DNA of 64,000 bases from Bradyrhizobium sp. Ce-3 (GTDB lineage Bacteria; Pseudomonadota; Alphaproteobacteria; Rhizobiales; Xanthobacteraceae), in assembly GCF_022835695.1 (NCBI RefSeq), contig NZ_BQUV01000006.1, forward strand, positions 248,001 through 312,000. The letters are read 5' to 3'. Under the pieces are notes generated by a model. That model was not told the origin of the DNA and searched no databases. It saw only the letters and a list, made by a program, of their open reading frames with translations. A program made the position numbers and the translations under genes. The first letter of the stretch is position 1. Every line of letters starts with the position of its first letter. Shown here piece after piece: positions 8,228-17,978 of the stretch.

Positions 8228-10615
8228 TCAGTGGTAGCTGGTCGTGATCGGCGCATTGGTCGATGTCGTGGCGATGCTGCCGCGCAGTTTCGATCGGAGC
8301 TCCTCGGCCACCACCTGGGCGTCGGAGCCGTTGCGGATGATCTGCGGGCGGATGAAGATGATCAGCTCGGTGCGCTGGGTGCCGTTGCTCTGATGCCCGA
8401 AAGCGTCACCGAGGCCCGGAATCTGGTCGAGCACCGGAAGCGCGTTGCGGACGCCGCTCTGCTGCTCGCTGATCAGGCCCGCCAGCAGCACGGTCTGGCC
8501 GTTGGCCACCGAGATCTGGCTCTTGACCCGCCGTTCCGAAACGGTAGGCGTCAGGTTGACCGTGCTGCCGCTGCTCTGGGGAACATTGCTGATCTCCTGC
8601 TCGACGTCGAGCCGCACGGTGCCGTTGACGCTGACGCGCGGCGAGACCTTCAGGATGATGCCGGTGTTGCGATAGTCGATGGTGTTGACCACCGTGTTGC
8701 TGGTGGTCAGCACCGTCGCGCTGCCGGTCGAGACCGGGACGACGTCGCCGACCTGCAACGTCGCGACCTGGTTGTTGATCACCACCAGCGAGGGATTGGA
8801 GAGCACCTTGACGCTGGTGACGGCGTGCAGCGCATCCAGGATCAGGCTCGGCTGCGTCGCGTTTCCGATCAGGAAATTGAAGCCGGGAAAGGCCTGGTTG
8901 ATGTAGGCATTGGTGAGCGAGCCTGCGACGCTGACGGCCCCGGTGGTCGCGTCCGTCGTGGTCGCGGGCGCCGCCGTGGCCTGGGTGCCGAGGATCGAGC
9001 CGGTGTTCGGCTTCAGGCCGAGGTTCTGGCTGGTGAGATAGGTCTGCACGCCATAGGACAGGGTGTTGTTGAGCGTGACCTCGGCGATCGTGGCGTCGAT
9101 CGCGACCTGCAGCTGCGGCTCGTCGATCTGCAGCAGCGTCGCCTCGATGATGCGGTAGTTGGCCTGGTCGGCATAGATCAGCAGATTGTTGTTCACGACA
9201 TCGGGCGTGATCCGGACGTCCTGCATGACCGGCTGGCCATTGCCGCCGCCGGCGCCGCGTCCGGCATCCAGCGCGCCATTGTTGCCCTGACCCTGATTAT
9301 TGGGATTGTTGGCTTGGCCGCCGGCGCCAAATCCCTGGCCGAGGCCCTGGCCCGTCGCGCCTGTTCCGGAGGTGCCGCGGGATGCGAAGCCGCCGATGCC
9401 CGAATTCGAGCCGTTGTTGTTGTTGAGCGACAGACGATCGGCGACGCTCGAGGTCGACGAGGTGCCGGAGCCGGGCGCCAGCTGGCTGTCGGCGCTGTCG
9501 AGCAGATTGCCGGATGAACCGCCGAGGAACATGTCGGTCAGGACCCGCGCGATCTGGCGCGCATCGCCGTATTTGACGCGGTAGACATGGACCGTGGTGC
9601 GCGCGGTGTCGTTGCGGTCGAGGCGCTTGATCCAGGTTGCGGCGGTGTGCAGCATGTCCGGCTTCTTGGTCACGACCAGGATCGCGTTCAGGCGCGCGAT
9701 CGGCATGAACTTGATGACGTTCTGGCTGAGCCCGTTCTCGCCGGAATCGACGATCTTCTCCAGCTCGGCGATCACAGGCGCGGGCGAGCCGCTCGAGATC
9801 GGGAAGATGCCGACCGATTGGCCGCGCATCCAGTCGACGTCGAAGCTGAGCACGGTGTCGACGGCGGTGCGGCGCTCGGCGCCGGTGCCCTGGATCAGAA
9901 GCAAATTGCGCGTCGTGTCGGCGCGGATCGCGCCCGCCCGTGTGGCGAAGCTGTCGGTCAGCTTCAGCAGGGTCTGGGCCGACACATATTGCAGGGGGAC
10001 CACCGAGATGCCGAACCCGGGTTCCGGATTGGCCGCCGCGGCATCGATGCGGCCGCCGCCGACGGCGTCGCCGAGCGGCGTCAGGCGATAGCCTGCCGTA
10101 TCCTTGAGCAGCACGACGCCGCTCAGGCGGAGCGCGTTTTCAAGCACGAAGACCATGTCGGATTTCGGCACCGGGCGAACCGAGACCAGGCTCACCGTGC
10201 CCTGCACCCGCGGGTCGATGGTGTAGCCGACATGCAGGATGTCGCCGAGCACGACCTTGGCGACGGTCGCCACCGGCGTGCTCTCGAAATTCAGGTCGAA
10301 GCCGTTGCCGTTCGAAGCCGGCTGCGACCGCGCGTCCGCGACCGCGGTCACTTCGCTTCCGTCATACATCGCCGCGCGGACACTGCCGCTCTGGCTGCCA
10401 CCCGTCGCCGCCAGCGCGTTCACCGATTGCGGCTGGCGCTGCGTCAGATCCAGCGAGCGCACCTTGTCGGTGACGTCGAGTTGCGACGCGTCCACGCTCT
10501 CGCCGACGGTCGCGGAATTGCAGGACGCCAACAACCCCATTGACGTCAAGGCAAAAATGGCCGCGAGGCCGCCACGGATCGTCGGGCAGCGGCCCACTGT
10601 GCCTACGCGTTGCAT
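8228..10615 (-). CDS. gspD: type II secretion system secretin GspD
   Basis: A 795-residue outer-membrane secretin. It has a lipoprotein-type signal (LLASC, Cys32), N0 and N1-N3 periplasmic domains (FDLNFESTPVATVAKVVLGDILHVGY; YRVKYGDARQIARVLTDMFLGG), a long Gly/Asn/Gln-rich spacer inside N3 (about residues 370-450), and the C-terminal secretin gate (VKVLSNPSLVVINNQVATLQVGD; NGQTVLLAGLISEQQSG; LGDAFGHQ). It forms the ring through which folded proteins leave the periplasm. The lipid anchor may remove the need for a pilotin gene, none of which is seen here. It is transcribed away from the gspE-N operon across a 345-base gap. Confidence 0.95.
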   Translation of the reverse strand: MQRVGTVGRCPTIRGGLAAIFALTSMGLLASCNSATVGESVDASQLDVTDKVRSLDLTQRQPQSVNALAATGGSQSGSVRAAMYDGSEVTAVADARSQPASNGNGFDLNFESTPVATVAKVVLGDILHVGYTIDPRVQGTVSLVSVRPVPKSDMVFVLENALRLSGVVLLKDTAGYRLTPLGDAVGGGRIDAAAANPEPGFGISVVPLQYVSAQTLLKLTDSFATRAGAIRADTTRNLLLIQGTGAERRTAVDTVLSFDVDWMRGQSVGIFPISSGSPAPVIAELEKIVDSGENGLSQNVIKFMPIARLNAILVVTKKPDMLHTAATWIKRLDRNDTARTTVHVYRVKYGDARQIARVLTDMFLGGSSGNLLDSADSQLAPGSGTSSTSSVADRLSLNNNNGSNSGIGGFASRGTSGTGATGQGLGQGFGAGGQANNPNNQGQGNNGALDAGRGAGGGNGQPVMQDVRITPDVVNNNLLIYADQANYRIIEATLLQIDEPQLQVAIDATIAEVTLNNTLSYGVQTYLTSQNLGLKPNTGSILGTQATAAPATTTDATTGAVSVAGSLTNAYINQAFPGFNFLIGNATQPSLILDALHAVTSVKVLSNPSLVVINNQVATLQVGDVVPVSTGSATVLTTSNTVVNTIDYRNTGIILKVSPRVSVNGTVRLDVEQEISNVPQSSGSTVNLTPTVSERRVKSQISVANGQTVLLAGLISEQQSGVRNALPVLDQIPGLGDAFGHQSNGTQRTELIIFIRPQIIRNGSDAQVVAEELRSKLRGSIATTSTNAPITTSYH

Positions 10616-10960
10616 GAAGGCCCTTCGCTTTGACTAACTGATATTTCGATTGCTTGCGACGATCGGTCCTACCCCGGTCGGACTCTTAGCGATCGAACAT
10701 GACAGAAATAAATTGGTTACATGATTGTCGTTCGCGACCTGCCCATCGCAACGCACCAAGATTGTGCGGCCGGCGCGCAACCGTGTCCGCGATGTCACGT
10801 CAAGGTTTGTTGAGCGCGGCGAACGATGTGACTTCGCACAGCTGTCACACTTCGGATCGATAACCGCACAATTGCCGGGAGCCGAACGCGGCGGCACGCA
10901 AGCGGCGCGCAGCGGCACTTGGCACGAACTGATCCGGAATAGTGTGGCGGGATATCGAGA
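10616..10960. other. divergent intergenic region between gspD and gspE
   Basis: This gap separates the two arms of the secretion cluster and must hold both promoters. The side next to gspD is relatively AT-rich. An inverted repeat TGTGAC-N11-GTCACA is visible at about 10827-10849, a possible activator or repressor site. No small gene is seen. I could not assign promoter boxes with confidence. Confidence 0.4.
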
Positions 10961-12637
10961 ATGGCCAACGACCTGTCCGTTCGGTTCGTCGATTATCTGC
11001 GTCAGAACAATCACCTGGCGCCGGGCGATGGAGCGGCGGAGCGGACCGGGCAGGGCGCCGAATTCAGGCAGTTGAAGCTGTGGGAGGTCACCAGCCTCTC
11101 GCCGAGCGAATTCGCCGACGAGGCCGCGCGCTTCTTTGCGCTCGGCCGTCTGACGCTCCAGGACATGACCTCGGCTGAACCGTTGGTCGGGGCGTTCTCG
11201 CCGCGTTTCCTGCGCGAGACCATGGTCTATCCATGCCGGGCGGCCGACGGGACCACTGTGCTTGCGGTCGTCGATCCGACAGACCAGGCGACGCAGCGCG
11301 CGGCGCAGATTGTGCTCGGCGCCGGCCTACAAGTAAAAGTGGCGTCGTCGGAAGACGTCGCCATCGCGCTGAACAACTCCTCCAGCACCGAGGAGGCCGA
11401 GGCCAATGATGCGGCGGCGGCGCTGCCTCGCGAAGACGATATCGAGAGCCTGCGCGATCTTGCCAGCGGCGCGCCGGTGGTGCGTGCGGTCAACGATCTG
11501 ATCGAGAAGGCGGTCGAGCTGCGCGCCAGTGACATCCATATCGAGCCGTTTTCCGGCGGTCTGATGGTGCGCTTGCGGATCGACGGCCTGCTGCGGCCGG
11601 TCGCGGCGCTGTCGGGCGTGCTGCCGCAGGCGGTGGTCTCCCGCATCAAGATCATCGCCAACCTCAACATCGCCGAGCGCCGCCTGCCGCAGGACGGCGC
11701 GGCGCGGCTGCGGGCCGGGCGGACCGACATCGATATCCGCGTCGCGATCATGCCGACGCAGCATGGCGAATCCTGTGTCATCCGTATCCTGCCCAAGGAC
11801 CGCGGCCTGCTGGTGGTCGAAAAGCTCGGTTTCTCGGAGCCCGACGAAGCCAAGCTGCGGCGGCTGCTGAAGCTGCCGCACGGCATGGTTGTGATCACGG
11901 GGCCGACCGGCAGCGGCAAGACCACGACGCTGGCGACGATCCTGTCGATCCTCAACGAGCCCAGCCGCAAGATCCTCACGATCGAGGACCCGGTCGAATA
12001 CGAGCTGCCCGGCGTCAACCAGTCCCAGATCAAGCCGGCGATCGGGCTGACCTTCGCCACCGCGCTGCGCTCCTTCGTTCGCCAGGACCCTGATGTGATC
12101 ATGGTCGGTGAAATCCGCGATTCCGAGACCGCGCATGTCGCGGTGCATGCGGCGCTGACCGGGCATCTGGTGCTGACGACCTTGCACACCGAGACCGCGG
12201 CCGCCGCGGTGCCGCGGCTGCTCGACCTCGGGGTCGAGGGTTATCTGCTGCGCTCGGTGCTGCGCGGCGTGATCGCGCAGCGTCTGGTCCGGCAATTGTG
12301 CGAGCGCTGCAAGACGGCGCGGCCGCTGGCGGCGGCCGATTTCACCGAGGATCCCCGGCTCGCCGCGCTCGGCTTCAAGGCCGGCGAGATCGTTCAGGAA
12401 CACTGCGGTTGCGAGCGCTGCAGCGGGACCGGCTATCGCGGCCGCCTCGGCGTGTTCGAGCTGCTCGAACTGTCCAACGAACTGCGTGAACTGATCGGGG
12501 AGCGAACCGACGGGCTGAAGATCGATACGATGGCGATCCGCGCGGGCATGACCACCATGCTCGATGACGGGGTCGCCAAATGCCGCGCCGGATTGACCTC
12601 GCCCGCCGAGATCCTCCGCGTCGCGACGGTGCGGTGA
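10961..12637 (+). CDS. gspE: type II secretion ATPase GspE
   Basis: A 558-residue secretion ATPase. The N-terminal domain (residues 1-150) is the part that docks on GspL. The catalytic core has the Walker A GPTGSGKTT beginning at residue 314, the Asp box (ILTIEDPVEYELPGVNQ), Walker B (DPDVIMVGEIRD) and His box (TGHLVLTTLHTE). The tetracysteine metal site is present as CERC and CERC in the C-terminal region. It powers pseudopilus assembly from the cytoplasm. The start ATG at 10961 is the first of the operon; gspF follows with a 4-base gap. Confidence 0.95.
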   Translation: MANDLSVRFVDYLRQNNHLAPGDGAAERTGQGAEFRQLKLWEVTSLSPSEFADEAARFFALGRLTLQDMTSAEPLVGAFSPRFLRETMVYPCRAADGTTVLAVVDPTDQATQRAAQIVLGAGLQVKVASSEDVAIALNNSSSTEEAEANDAAAALPREDDIESLRDLASGAPVVRAVNDLIEKAVELRASDIHIEPFSGGLMVRLRIDGLLRPVAALSGVLPQAVVSRIKIIANLNIAERRLPQDGAARLRAGRTDIDIRVAIMPTQHGESCVIRILPKDRGLLVVEKLGFSEPDEAKLRRLLKLPHGMVVITGPTGSGKTTTLATILSILNEPSRKILTIEDPVEYELPGVNQSQIKPAIGLTFATALRSFVRQDPDVIMVGEIRDSETAHVAVHAALTGHLVLTTLHTETAAAAVPRLLDLGVEGYLLRSVLRGVIAQRLVRQLCERCKTARPLAAADFTEDPRLAALGFKAGEIVQEHCGCERCSGTGYRGRLGVFELLELSNELRELIGERTDGLKIDTMAIRAGMTTMLDDGVAKCRAGLTSPAEILRVATVR

Positions 12638-12641
12638 CGCC

Positions 12642-13853
12642 GTGCCGAATTATCGCTATCGCGCTTTGACCCAGGCCGGCGAGATCGTGAACGGCACGAT
12701 CTCCGCGCCGACCGCGGCCGAGGTGGCGCGGCGGATCGAATATCTCAAGCTGCTGCCGATCGAGACCACCGAGGACAGGCGCGCATCCGGCGCCGCCGGT
12801 GGCCGCAGCCTGTTCGGCGGGCCGAGTGCGGCCGAGGTCACCACCTTCACGCGCGACCTTGCGCTGCTGCTCAAGGCCGGCGCGCGGCTCGACGATGCGC
12901 TGGAGCTCTTGTCGGGCGATGCCGATGTCGGGCGGATGCGTCCGCTGGTGGCCAAGATCCGCGCCGCCCTGCTCACCGGCGAGAGCTTTGCCGACGCGGT
13001 GGCGGATCATCCGAGCTTGTTCCCGCCGATGTACATCGCGCTGGTCCGGGTCGGCGAAATCTCCGGCACGCTTGATTCCGTGCTGGAGATGCTGGGCACC
13101 GAGCGTGCGCGCTCCGAGCAGATGCGGCGCAAGCTGACCGATGCCATGCAGTATCCGGCCTTCGTGCTGGTCGCGGCATCCGGCGTGATGCTGTTCTTCC
13201 TGCTGTTCGTGCTGCCGCAATTCTCGACGGTGCTCGGCGATTTCGGCGGCAAGTCGGACACCGCGCTCGCCAGCTTCATCGCGGTGTCGGATTTCCTGCG
13301 CGCCAACGCCACGGCGGCAAGCCTGATCAGCGCCGCCGCGATTGCGCTCGCATGGTGGCTGCTGCGGCAGGCGCGGGTGCGCGCCGCGCTGGTCAACGCC
13401 ATCTCGCGGGTGCCGGGCATCAGCAGCGCCTTCCAGTTCTATCGCGCCAGCCTGTTCTGCCGCAATCTCGGCGTCCTGCTCGGCAGCGGCGTCAACCTCA
13501 CCGCCGCATTGCGCATCCTGGTCGACATCATGGCGGTGACCGGCAGCGAGGCGAACTGGACCGCCGCCGCCGATCGCGTCCGCCACGGCGGAAAATTGTC
13601 CGAAGCACTCGCCGTCGCGGGCAGCCTGCCGCCGATGGCGGTCCGCATGCTGCGGCTCGGCGAAGAGACCGGGCAGCTGCCGGTGCTGGCCGGGCGGGTC
13701 GCGGAATTCTACGAAGCAAAATTGCAGCGCAGCCTGGACCGCGTCGTCGGCATTGTCGGTCCGCTGGCGATCATCACGATCAGCACCGTGGTCGGCGGCC
13801 TGATCGTGTCGGTCATGACGGCGCTGCTCTCGGTCACGCAGCTAGTCGGTTAA
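12642..13853 (+). CDS. gspF: type II secretion platform protein GspF
   Basis: A 403-residue inner-membrane platform protein. It shows the usual repeat of two cytoplasmic helical domains (ATFTRDLALLLKAGARLDDAL-like and FCRNLGVLLGSGVNLTAALRIL) with membrane helices near residues 165-190 (FVLVAASGVMLFFLLFVLP), 215-245 and the C-terminus (IITISTVVGGLIVSVMTALL). It starts with GTG at 12642 (VPNYRYRALTQAGE). It couples the GspE ATPase to pseudopilin extraction. Confidence 0.94.
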   Translation: MPNYRYRALTQAGEIVNGTISAPTAAEVARRIEYLKLLPIETTEDRRASGAAGGRSLFGGPSAAEVTTFTRDLALLLKAGARLDDALELLSGDADVGRMRPLVAKIRAALLTGESFADAVADHPSLFPPMYIALVRVGEISGTLDSVLEMLGTERARSEQMRRKLTDAMQYPAFVLVAASGVMLFFLLFVLPQFSTVLGDFGGKSDTALASFIAVSDFLRANATAASLISAAAIALAWWLLRQARVRAALVNAISRVPGISSAFQFYRASLFCRNLGVLLGSGVNLTAALRILVDIMAVTGSEANWTAAADRVRHGGKLSEALAVAGSLPPMAVRMLRLGEETGQLPVLAGRVAEFYEAKLQRSLDRVVGIVGPLAIITISTVVGGLIVSVMTALLSVTQLVG

Positions 13854-13870
13854 AGCAGGGGTCATCGGTC

Positions 13871-14386
13871 ATGATATCGCGCAACACCATCATCGAGGCG
13901 TTTTCCACGCGAGCGGGACGCGATCGCGCGCAGTCGCAAAGGCGAGGGCGTGCGGGCGAGGCGGGCTTCACCCTGGTCGAGATGCTGGTGGTGATCGCAA
14001 TCATCGGCCTGATCATGGGGCTGATCGGGCCGCGAGTGCTCAACTATCTCAGCGAATCCAAGGTCAAGACCGCGCGCATTCAGCTGCAGAGCTTTTCCAG
14101 CGCGCTCGATTTGTTCTATCTCGACGCCGGACGCTTCCCGTCCACGGCGGAGGGGCTTGCCGCGCTGGTCCGGCGCACGCCGGGCGTCGCGGCCTGGAAC
14201 GGGCCGTATCTGAAGGGCGGCAACGTGCCGAACGATCCCTGGAATCACGCCTATCTCTATCGCTCGCCGGGCGAACATGGACCCTACGACATCGTCTCCT
14301 ACGGCTCCGATGGTCAGGAAGGCGGCAGCGGAACCTCGGCCGATATCTCGCTCGAGAAGACGACAGCCGCCAACAACGACCAGTAG
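13871..14386 (+). CDS. gspG: major pseudopilin GspG
   Basis: A 171-residue pseudopilin with a long basic leader of 32 residues. The prepilin cleavage site is AG|FTLVEM, cut between Gly32 and Phe33, with the conserved Glu at mature position 5. The hydrophobic helix LVVIAIIGLIMGLIGPRVL follows. The C-terminal part has the GspG signatures FPSTAEGLAALV and WNGPYLKGG..PNDPW, and the calcium-site loop near the end (YDIVSYGSDGQEGG). It forms the piston-like pseudopilus shaft. ATG at 13871 follows the gspF stop by 17 bases. Confidence 0.94.
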   Translation: MISRNTIIEAFSTRAGRDRAQSQRRGRAGEAGFTLVEMLVVIAIIGLIMGLIGPRVLNYLSESKVKTARIQLQSFSSALDLFYLDAGRFPSTAEGLAALVRRTPGVAAWNGPYLKGGNVPNDPWNHAYLYRSPGEHGPYDIVSYGSDGQEGGSGTSADISLEKTTAANNDQ

Positions 14387-14392
14387 GGATGC

Positions 14393-14866
14393 GTGGCACG
14401 CATGAATGACGCGACGCAGCGCGGTTTTACCCTGCTCGAGATGGTGTGCGTGCTCGCCATCATCGCGCTGCTGGCGGCCGTGCTGCTTCCGTTCATTCCG
14501 CACCAGACCTCGCGCTCGCGCCTGCAGGCCTATGCATTGCAGACCGCGACGCTGCTGAAGGCCGATCGCAACGCCGCCATCGAGCGCAGCACCAGCGTTG
14601 CGACGCTGGTCGATGCGCCGAGCCGGGTGATCCATTCGGGGGCGTCGCGCATGACGGTGCGGATCCCCGATGACGTGCGGTTCGATGCGGTGCTGCCACA
14701 GAGCTGCCAGCGCCGCGCCGCGCTGTCGACCATCCGCTTCTTCGCCAATGGCGGATCCTGCGGCGGCTCCATCGCGCTGACGCGGCTCGATGCAGGCTAT
14801 GAGGTCCGCGTCAACTGGCTCACCGGAAGGGTTGAAATCGTTGCTCGCGACGTCGCCGCCAACTGA
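14393..14866 (+). CDS. gspH: minor pseudopilin GspH
   Basis: A 157-residue minor pseudopilin. The cleavage motif is RG|FTLLEM, with Glu at mature position 5, followed by VCVLAIIALLAAVLLPFIP. The soluble part has the GspH pattern of a conserved central strand pair and a late Gly/Cys-containing loop (FFANGGSCGGSIAL). The start is uncertain: GTG at 14393 has AGGG only four bases upstream, while ATG at 14402 would shorten it by three residues. Placed between gspG and gspI in the standard order. Confidence 0.88.
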   Translation: MARMNDATQRGFTLLEMVCVLAIIALLAAVLLPFIPHQTSRSRLQAYALQTATLLKADRNAAIERSTSVATLVDAPSRVIHSGASRMTVRIPDDVRFDAVLPQSCQRRAALSTIRFFANGGSCGGSIALTRLDAGYEVRVNWLTGRVEIVARDVAAN

Positions 14867-15254
14867 CCGCCGGGATGCGGGGTTCACCATCATCGAGGTG
14901 CTGGTGGCGCTGGCGCTGGTGGCTGTCTCGATCGTTGCGATCGGCGCCGTGATGGGCGTCAAGACGCGCGGCGTGCGGGCCATGGAGCAGCACGTGGCGC
15001 TGATGCAGGCGGTGCGCACCTTGATGACGGTCGGTATTCCGCCGCGGGCCGAAATGCAGCCGGGAGCATCGACCGGGCAGGCGGAGGGTTACCGCTGGAC
15101 CATCGATGTCAGTCCGCTCGGCGGCGACTGGACGGTGCCCGAGGGTAACAACGTGCCCTGGGTGCCGGAGCTGGTGCGGATCCGCGTCAAATCTCCGGGT
15201 GGTGCGCTGTCCGACATCCGCACCGTGCGCCTGATGCCGAGGTCTTCGGAATGA
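14841..15254 (+). CDS. gspI: minor pseudopilin GspI
   Basis: A 137-residue minor pseudopilin with cleavage site AG|FTIIEVLVAL and the conserved mature Glu5. I favour the TTG at 14841, which has GGAAGGG nine bases upstream and overlaps gspH by only 26 bases; an ATG at 14790 is open but would overlap by 77 bases and lacks a good ribosome site. The soluble domain has the GspI-like GYRWTIDVSPL strand. The stop overlaps the gspJ start (ATGA). Confidence 0.87.
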   Translation: MLATSPPTDRRDAGFTIIEVLVALALVAVSIVAIGAVMGVKTRGVRAMEQHVALMQAVRTLMTVGIPPRAEMQPGASTGQAEGYRWTIDVSPLGGDWTVPEGNNVPWVPELVRIRVKSPGGALSDIRTVRLMPRSSE

Positions 15255-15958
15255 CCCGGGCAAAGGGTACACAGCGAACTGGTGAGCGCGGCTTCACGCT
15301 GATCGAGACCATCGTCGCACTGGCGCTGATGGGGCTGTTGCTGTCGGCGCTCGCCGGCATCACCGGGGAATGGCTGCCGAGCTGGAACAGAGGCATCGAC
15401 CGGATCCAGCGTAGCGAATTGATCGGGATCGCGCTGGAGCGGATCGGCGCCGATCTCGCCGCGGCGGAATTCGTCGCCGCCAATCGCGATACCCACAAGC
15501 CGCTGTTCGAGGGATCGGAGCTGTCGGTCACGTTCGTGCGCACGTCGGTCGGGCCGAATGCGGGGCCGGGGCTCGACGTGGTGCGCCTTGGCGAGACCCG
15601 GGATCGCGGCGAGTTCGTCACGGTCCGCTCGCAGACCCGGTTCACGCCGCTGGCCGACGGCGTGTCGCTGTCGGAACAGGTGCATCTCGGCAGCCCCGTG
15701 GTGCTGCTGCGCGCGCCCTATCGGCTGTCGTTCGCCTATGCCGGTCCCGACCGGGCCTGGAAGGCGACATGGAGGGATGCCAACAAGCTGCCGACCATGA
15801 TCCGCCTGACCGTGCGTGATGCGGCGAGCCAGCGCGTGTTGTCGGTGTCGACCATCGCGCCGGTCCATGTCCAGATCCCGAGCGACTGCACCAAGCCGGA
15901 CGGCAATTGCGGCGACAAGCCAAGTTCCGACGGCGCCACCGATCAGGGGAAGACGTGA
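15251..15958 (+). CDS. gspJ: minor pseudopilin GspJ
   Basis: A 235-residue minor pseudopilin. The leader ends at ERG|FTLIETIVALALMG, with Glu at mature position 5. The soluble domain is larger than in GspH/I, as usual for GspJ, with RIGADLAAAEFV near its start. The tail is hydrophilic with a Cys pair (CTKPDGNC). It overlaps gspI by 4 bases and gspK by 1 base, pointing to coupled translation. GspI, J and K form the pseudopilus tip. Confidence 0.9.
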   Translation: MTRAKGTQRTGERGFTLIETIVALALMGLLLSALAGITGEWLPSWNRGIDRIQRSELIGIALERIGADLAAAEFVAANRDTHKPLFEGSELSVTFVRTSVGPNAGPGLDVVRLGETRDRGEFVTVRSQTRFTPLADGVSLSEQVHLGSPVVLLRAPYRLSFAYAGPDRAWKATWRDANKLPTMIRLTVRDAASQRVLSVSTIAPVHVQIPSDCTKPDGNCGDKPSSDGATDQGKT

Positions 15959-16905
15959 TGAGCGCGTCCGGTCATGTCAGCCGATCCCCGGCCGATCGCG
16001 GCTTCGTCATCGTTGCGGTGCTCTGGATCCTGCTGGCGCTGTCGTCGCTGGCGATCATCTTCTCGGCCTATCTGGCCGCATCGGCGCGGGCACTGGCGGC
16101 GAGCGATTTGTCGCTGCAGACCGAGGCGCTGGTGTCGGCCGGGCTCGAGCTCACCGCCTATCAGCTGACGCTGACCGACGACAAGACGAGGCCGCAATAC
16201 GGAGCGTTTCATTTCGGGCTGGACGATGCCAGCGTCGGCGTGAGCTTCACATCGGAAGCCGGCCGGGTCGACCTGAACTACGCGTCGAAGGAGATGCTGA
16301 CTGGCCTGTTCGTCGTGCTCGGCGCCCACAAGGACGCCGCCGGCGAATATGCCGAGCGGATCGTCGGCTGGCGAACCCGGCCTGTGCCGGGCAGCGAGAA
16401 TGTCGAGGCCGCGCGCTACAATTCGCTTGGCTATTCGCCGCGGCAGGGGCTGTTCACCCATGTCAATGAGCTGGCGCTGGTCGCCGGCATCCCCGAAGCC
16501 TTTGTCGATCGCGTGCTGCCGTTCGTGACCGTGTTCAACGGCAGTCCGGATGTTGATTCGAGCATCGCTGCACCCGAGGTCGCTCTGGCCGTGGACAAGG
16601 CGTCAGGCAAGCAACAAGACAGCTTCGGGTCGCCCGCACTCGGGGCAAGTACGGCCTCGCCGAACGGAATTGCCGCGGCAGCGCAGGCCCCTGCGGGCGC
16701 ACAGACCGCGAACCCGCAAGCTGCGGCGTCGACGGCGCAGAGCCCATGCTACCGGATCGCGATCTCGATCCGGTTCCGCAACGGTCACCGCACCGCATCT
16801 GAAGCGGTGATCGCGCTCGGCGACAAGACCGAGCCCTATCGCGTGTTGTCCTGGCAGAACGACGTCGAGCCGCGAAATATCGTTCTGCCGCGGAGGAAAG
16901 GTTGA
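15958..16905 (+). CDS. gspK: minor pseudopilin GspK
   Basis: A 315-residue pseudopilin, the largest of the tip complex as expected. The cleavage motif DRG|FVIVAVLWILLALSSL lacks the Glu at mature position 5, which is typical of GspK. A helical domain with the GspK-type stretch (VDLNYASKEMLTGLF...VGWRTR) follows, and an Ala/Ser/Gln-rich low-complexity part lies at about residues 210-265 before the last strand region. The ATG at 15958 shares its first base with the gspJ stop. Confidence 0.9.
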   Translation: MSASGHVSRSPADRGFVIVAVLWILLALSSLAIIFSAYLAASARALAASDLSLQTEALVSAGLELTAYQLTLTDDKTRPQYGAFHFGLDDASVGVSFTSEAGRVDLNYASKEMLTGLFVVLGAHKDAAGEYAERIVGWRTRPVPGSENVEAARYNSLGYSPRQGLFTHVNELALVAGIPEAFVDRVLPFVTVFNGSPDVDSSIAAPEVALAVDKASGKQQDSFGSPALGASTASPNGIAAAAQAPAGAQTANPQAAASTAQSPCYRIAISIRFRNGHRTASEAVIALGDKTEPYRVLSWQNDVEPRNIVLPRRKG

Positions 16906-17978
16906 TGGCAATGCTCGCCGAGGCACGGCAATGGTTCGAGCAATGGATCGGCGCGGTTGCGACGGCCGTTGACGGCGTCGCTGATAGGTTCATGCGCCGG
17001 CGCAGCGTCGAGCTCGACGAGAATGGTGACGGCAGCTTCACCGCCCGTCTCGCCGTGGCGAAGGATGGTTTGCCCTCGGCGCCCGTTTCGTTCCGGCTCG
17101 ATCATGACGCGCCGCAGCCGCCGTTGCCGGTGGAGTGGAAGACGGCGTTCGATGGCAGTCGCGTCGAAATTCGCTTGCGTTCGGACCATATCGTCAGCCG
17201 TGTGCTCGATTTCCCGAGCCAGGCGGGCGACTTCCTCGACGGCATGATCCGCGCGCAGGTCGACCGGTTGACGCCGTGGCCCGCCGCCGATGCCGTGTTC
17301 GGCTGGGGTTCGCCGCAGCCGATCGCCAACGACCGCATCGAGGTCGCATTCAGCGCGACGGCGGCGAGCAAGGTCGATCCGTTGATCCGGTTGGCGAGGG
17401 CGCTGGGCGCCGCCTCGATCGCGGTCACGGCGCCGGCGGCCGGCAGCGACGGTGCCCCGCAGCAGGTGACATTGCTCGACAGGTCGCTGCGCGGCCTTGC
17501 CGGCCCTGCAGTTCCGCGGCTGTTGCGGATCGGGCTGATCTCGACGGCAGCCGCGGCGGCGGTCTCCCTGCTGCTCAACATCTATCTCGGCGGATGGCTG
17601 CAATCGGAGCAGGAAGACCTGCAGCACCGGATCTCGCAGCGCCGCGCCGCGTTGCGCCTCGACGCCAATGGCGACTCGTCCGGCCTCGGCCTGCTCGCCA
17701 AGCGCAAGCAGACCACGCCATCGAGCGTCATGGTTCTGGAGGCGGTCTCGCGCGTGCTGCCCGACACCACCTATGTGACGGAGCTGCGCATCGAGGGCAA
17801 CAAGGTGCAGGTGGTGGGGCTGACCCAGGATGCGCCGTCGCTGATCCGCCTGCTGGAGCAGTCGCCGCAGTTTACCCGCGCCACCTTCTTCGCGCCGACG
17901 ACCCGTGCCGCCAATGAATCGGCGGAGCGGTTCCACGTCGAGGCCAACATCACCGCTTACTTTGGGTCCGGCTCATGA
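16905..17978 (+). CDS. gspL: type II secretion assembly protein GspL
   Basis: A 357-residue protein with an N-terminal cytoplasmic actin-like domain (about residues 35-190; RVLDFPSQAGDFLDGMIRAQVDRLTPW is the PilM/GspL-type stretch), one membrane helix at about 205-225 (LISTAAAAAVSLLLNIYLGG), and a periplasmic ferredoxin-like domain with a PilN-like repeat (VLPDTTYVTELRIEGNKVQVVG). It links GspE to the inner-membrane platform. The start overlaps the gspK stop; a TTG one codon earlier is also possible. Confidence 0.88.
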   Translation: MAMLAEARQWFEQWIGAVATAVDGVADRFMRRRSVELDENGDGSFTARLAVAKDGLPSAPVSFRLDHDAPQPPLPVEWKTAFDGSRVEIRLRSDHIVSRVLDFPSQAGDFLDGMIRAQVDRLTPWPAADAVFGWGSPQPIANDRIEVAFSATAASKVDPLIRLARALGAASIAVTAPAAGSDGAPQQVTLLDRSLRGLAGPAVPRLLRIGLISTAAAAAVSLLLNIYLGGWLQSEQEDLQHRISQRRAALRLDANGDSSGLGLLAKRKQTTPSSVMVLEAVSRVLPDTTYVTELRIEGNKVQVVGLTQDAPSLIRLLEQSPQFTRATFFAPTTRAANESAERFHVEANITAYFGSGS